Positions 62,783-64,000 of a DNA stretch of 64,000 nt are shown piece by piece (position 1 is the first letter of the stretch; every line of letters starts with the position of its first letter). The notes below the pieces were generated by a model. That model was not told the DNA's origin. It saw only the letters and a list, made by a program, of their open reading frames with translations, and did no database searches. The stretch lies in the NCBI GenBank assembly GCA_903889565.1, contig CAISYC010000067.1, positions 44,535 through 108,534 on the forward strand. Reading direction: 5' to 3'. Position numbers and translations under genes: made by a program. The DNA comes from an uncultured beta proteobacterium. Lineage in GTDB: Bacteria; Pseudomonadota; Gammaproteobacteria; Burkholderiales; SG8-41.

Positions 62783-62956
62783 ATGGCAAGAAAGAGCTTT
62801 AGCCCCGAGCAGGTGGTCGCCTCCCTGCGGCAGATCGGGGTCGCTACGGTCGAAGGCAAGAGCGTCCCAGCCGCCTACAAAGAGGCGTGCATTTCCCAGC
62901 AAAAGCTCAGGGACGAGTTACTCAATGGGGAGATGCTTGAAAAGCCAGGTCTTTAG
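62783..62956 (+). pseudogene. IS3-family transposase OrfA remnant
   Basis: Translation gives MARKSFSPEQVVASLRQIG, then VATVEGKSVPAAYKEACIS, the helix-turn-helix start of IS3-type OrfA (S-P-E-Q-[IV]-[IV]...L-R). After about 45 codons the match stops, and the chain ends at TAG. The following OrfB integrase part is absent. It is a small leftover of an insertion sequence. Confidence 0.7.
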
Positions 62957-64000
62957 GCTGGTTGCGATTAGCCGGCCCCACCCAATGTTGACGCTCACTG
63001 CGCCAGCTTGGCAATACGCGTAAGGCTCGTGGGCAAACAACCGGCATATCGCGACGACGACGGTCGCCGCGATCTCTGCGCTAATTTTTGCCCAGACTCC
63101 TGCGCCAATTCCACTGCGCCAACCGCGTCGTCACTGTCAGAGCTTGATAGTGACGACGCGCTGAAAACCGCGCCAATGCTGGCTCCTGGTGCAGATTTTC
63201 CGAGTGACTGAGCCATTTGAATTTGAGTGATGGCCAGAACTGGCGCATCAAACCCGGACGAGTGGCTGGCGCAACGTTGCTCACTCGGCCGGGATCGTCA
63301 TAGACCGGTTAGCGCTGAACGGCGCACGGCGGACACCGGTCGTCGTCGACAATCTATTCGACGGCCGTAAACGACAAGAGGTTTCGTGCGTTGGCGCATG
63401 GAACTGGTGAACATAACGAGCGCGATCTCCAAGCCCAATTCACTGCACCAATATCAGCGCGAAAGGCTGCAAACCGAGGACGAAAAAACCGCATATCGAC
63501 TGCGCTCAGACTGCATTCCGACTGCAGATCGACTGCATTTCGAGGCTCATAAAGCGGAAGCGACATTGGTAAAGCTTGATGCAACTCGACAGCAGAAAAA
63601 TTGGTCAATTGCAGACGGTGTTAGGAATTATTTCTGTAACCAGCAAACTGTGGACTTTAAAGAACAATCTTCTTGCGGATAATAAATAACAATGCCATGT
63701 GCATTTTGTTGGAACTCATGTCGCGCTCCGCAGTCATAGACTTGACCGCGTGGCAGGCTGCTGTGCCGGTTGGTCCGATACGGTTCATGAATGGAAGGAT
63801 GTCGGGCGCAACGAACGCGGAATTGAATTCGAACAGGTTTTACGCTGGCTGTGTCAGCCCGGCTGATGTCCGTAATCGCATCCCCTGCTCGGGTCGAGCG
63901 TCCCAAAACCGGAAGAATCTCCTGAGAGCCGGTGGCCGCAAGGCATGGAGGTGCTGGTAAGCAAGTTGTAAGTAGTCGGCTGTCGCTTGTCGGCAGCACA
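62957..64000. other. No recognised gene
   Basis: About 1 kb contains only short ORFs (up to 123 codons) on both strands without family motifs. A 12-bp perfect inverted repeat lies at 63124-63135 and 63149-63160. The stretch near 63510-63540 repeats the unit CGACTGCA. It may be degraded mobile DNA. Confidence 0.4.

Noticed and set aside
63386-63682. 98-codon ORF near the right end of the window
   Set aside because: No motif, no ribosome site, and internal short repeats make a coding role unlikely.

Overview
The window looks like a betaproteobacterial chromosome (Nitrosomonadales/Rhodocyclales-like; exact genus not determinable by eye). The evidence is high GC content, adjacent aat and bpt, short RsxB, dapA-bamC-MBL order, homospermidine synthase, a RoxA-type oxygenase and FNR/ANR-style anaerobic control. 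Both strands are densely coded. Three stretches are clearly accessory: an integrase/AbiE island (27.7-31.7 kb), a surface-polysaccharide locus (34.6-52.3 kb) and a small integrative element in a tRNA-Thr gene (56.6-62.3 kb).

Core region 0-27.6 kb. It starts with two small c-type cytochromes, nth, a membrane diguanylate cyclase, rsxB, an AI-2E-type permease and the N-degron pair bpt/aat. An anaerobic module follows: a Crp/Fnr regulator, a radical SAM protein, two universal stress proteins, a PatZ-like acyl-CoA synthetase/acetyltransferase, a [4Fe-4S] FNR and hemN. Four TTGAT-N4-ATCAA-type boxes lie in the promoter regions of this block. After that come a SAF-domain dehydrogenase, homospermidine synthase, dapA-bamC, a metallo-beta-lactamase-fold hydrolase, a small lipoprotein, roxA and partner, a peroxiredoxin/slyD pair, a phosphoesterase and mutS.

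Island 1 (27.7-31.7 kb) carries a tyrosine integrase and an AbiEi/AbiEii type IV toxin-antitoxin pair preceded by repeated TGATTAG/CTAATCA half-sites. Behind the pair is a decayed second integrase C-terminus and an orphan ORF. cysD-cysNC (sulfate activation) follow on the minus strand.

The polysaccharide locus (34.6-52.3 kb) encodes all four enzymes expected for GDP-D-glycero-alpha-D-manno-heptose (GmhA, HddA, GmhB, HddC). Interleaved with them are sugar-modifying genes: a GDP-fucose-synthase-like SDR, a B12-binding radical SAM enzyme, a split minimal thiamine-diphosphate enzyme, a DegT-family protein whose PLP lysine is replaced by histidine (as in ColD 3-dehydratases) and a second SDR. Together they suggest a deoxygenated, possibly two-carbon-branched GDP-heptose-derived sugar; this is the most interesting system in the window. 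The locus continues with a discoidin-like secreted protein, a Nudix hydrolase, a truncated and frameshifted ABC exporter permease, an unusual membrane protein built from five copies of a short repeat, a glycosyltransferase, a WecA-like initiating transferase and an O-antigen ligase/polymerase-like protein. An outer-membrane barrel, an alpha/beta hydrolase, a FecR-domain protein and a methyltransferase follow.

Island 2 (56.63-62.29 kb) is bounded by a 15-bp direct repeat of the tRNA-Thr(CGT) 3' end and by matching 22-bp arm-type repeats just inside both ends. It carries an integrase, an AlpA-like regulator, a CHC2-type primase zinc-finger protein, a RepA-like AAA ATPase, an HGGxSTG protein, two unknown ORFs and one secreted protein: a satellite-like element without structural genes. 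The last 1.7 kb holds only a small secreted ORF, an IS3 orfA remnant and otherwise unrecognised sequence.
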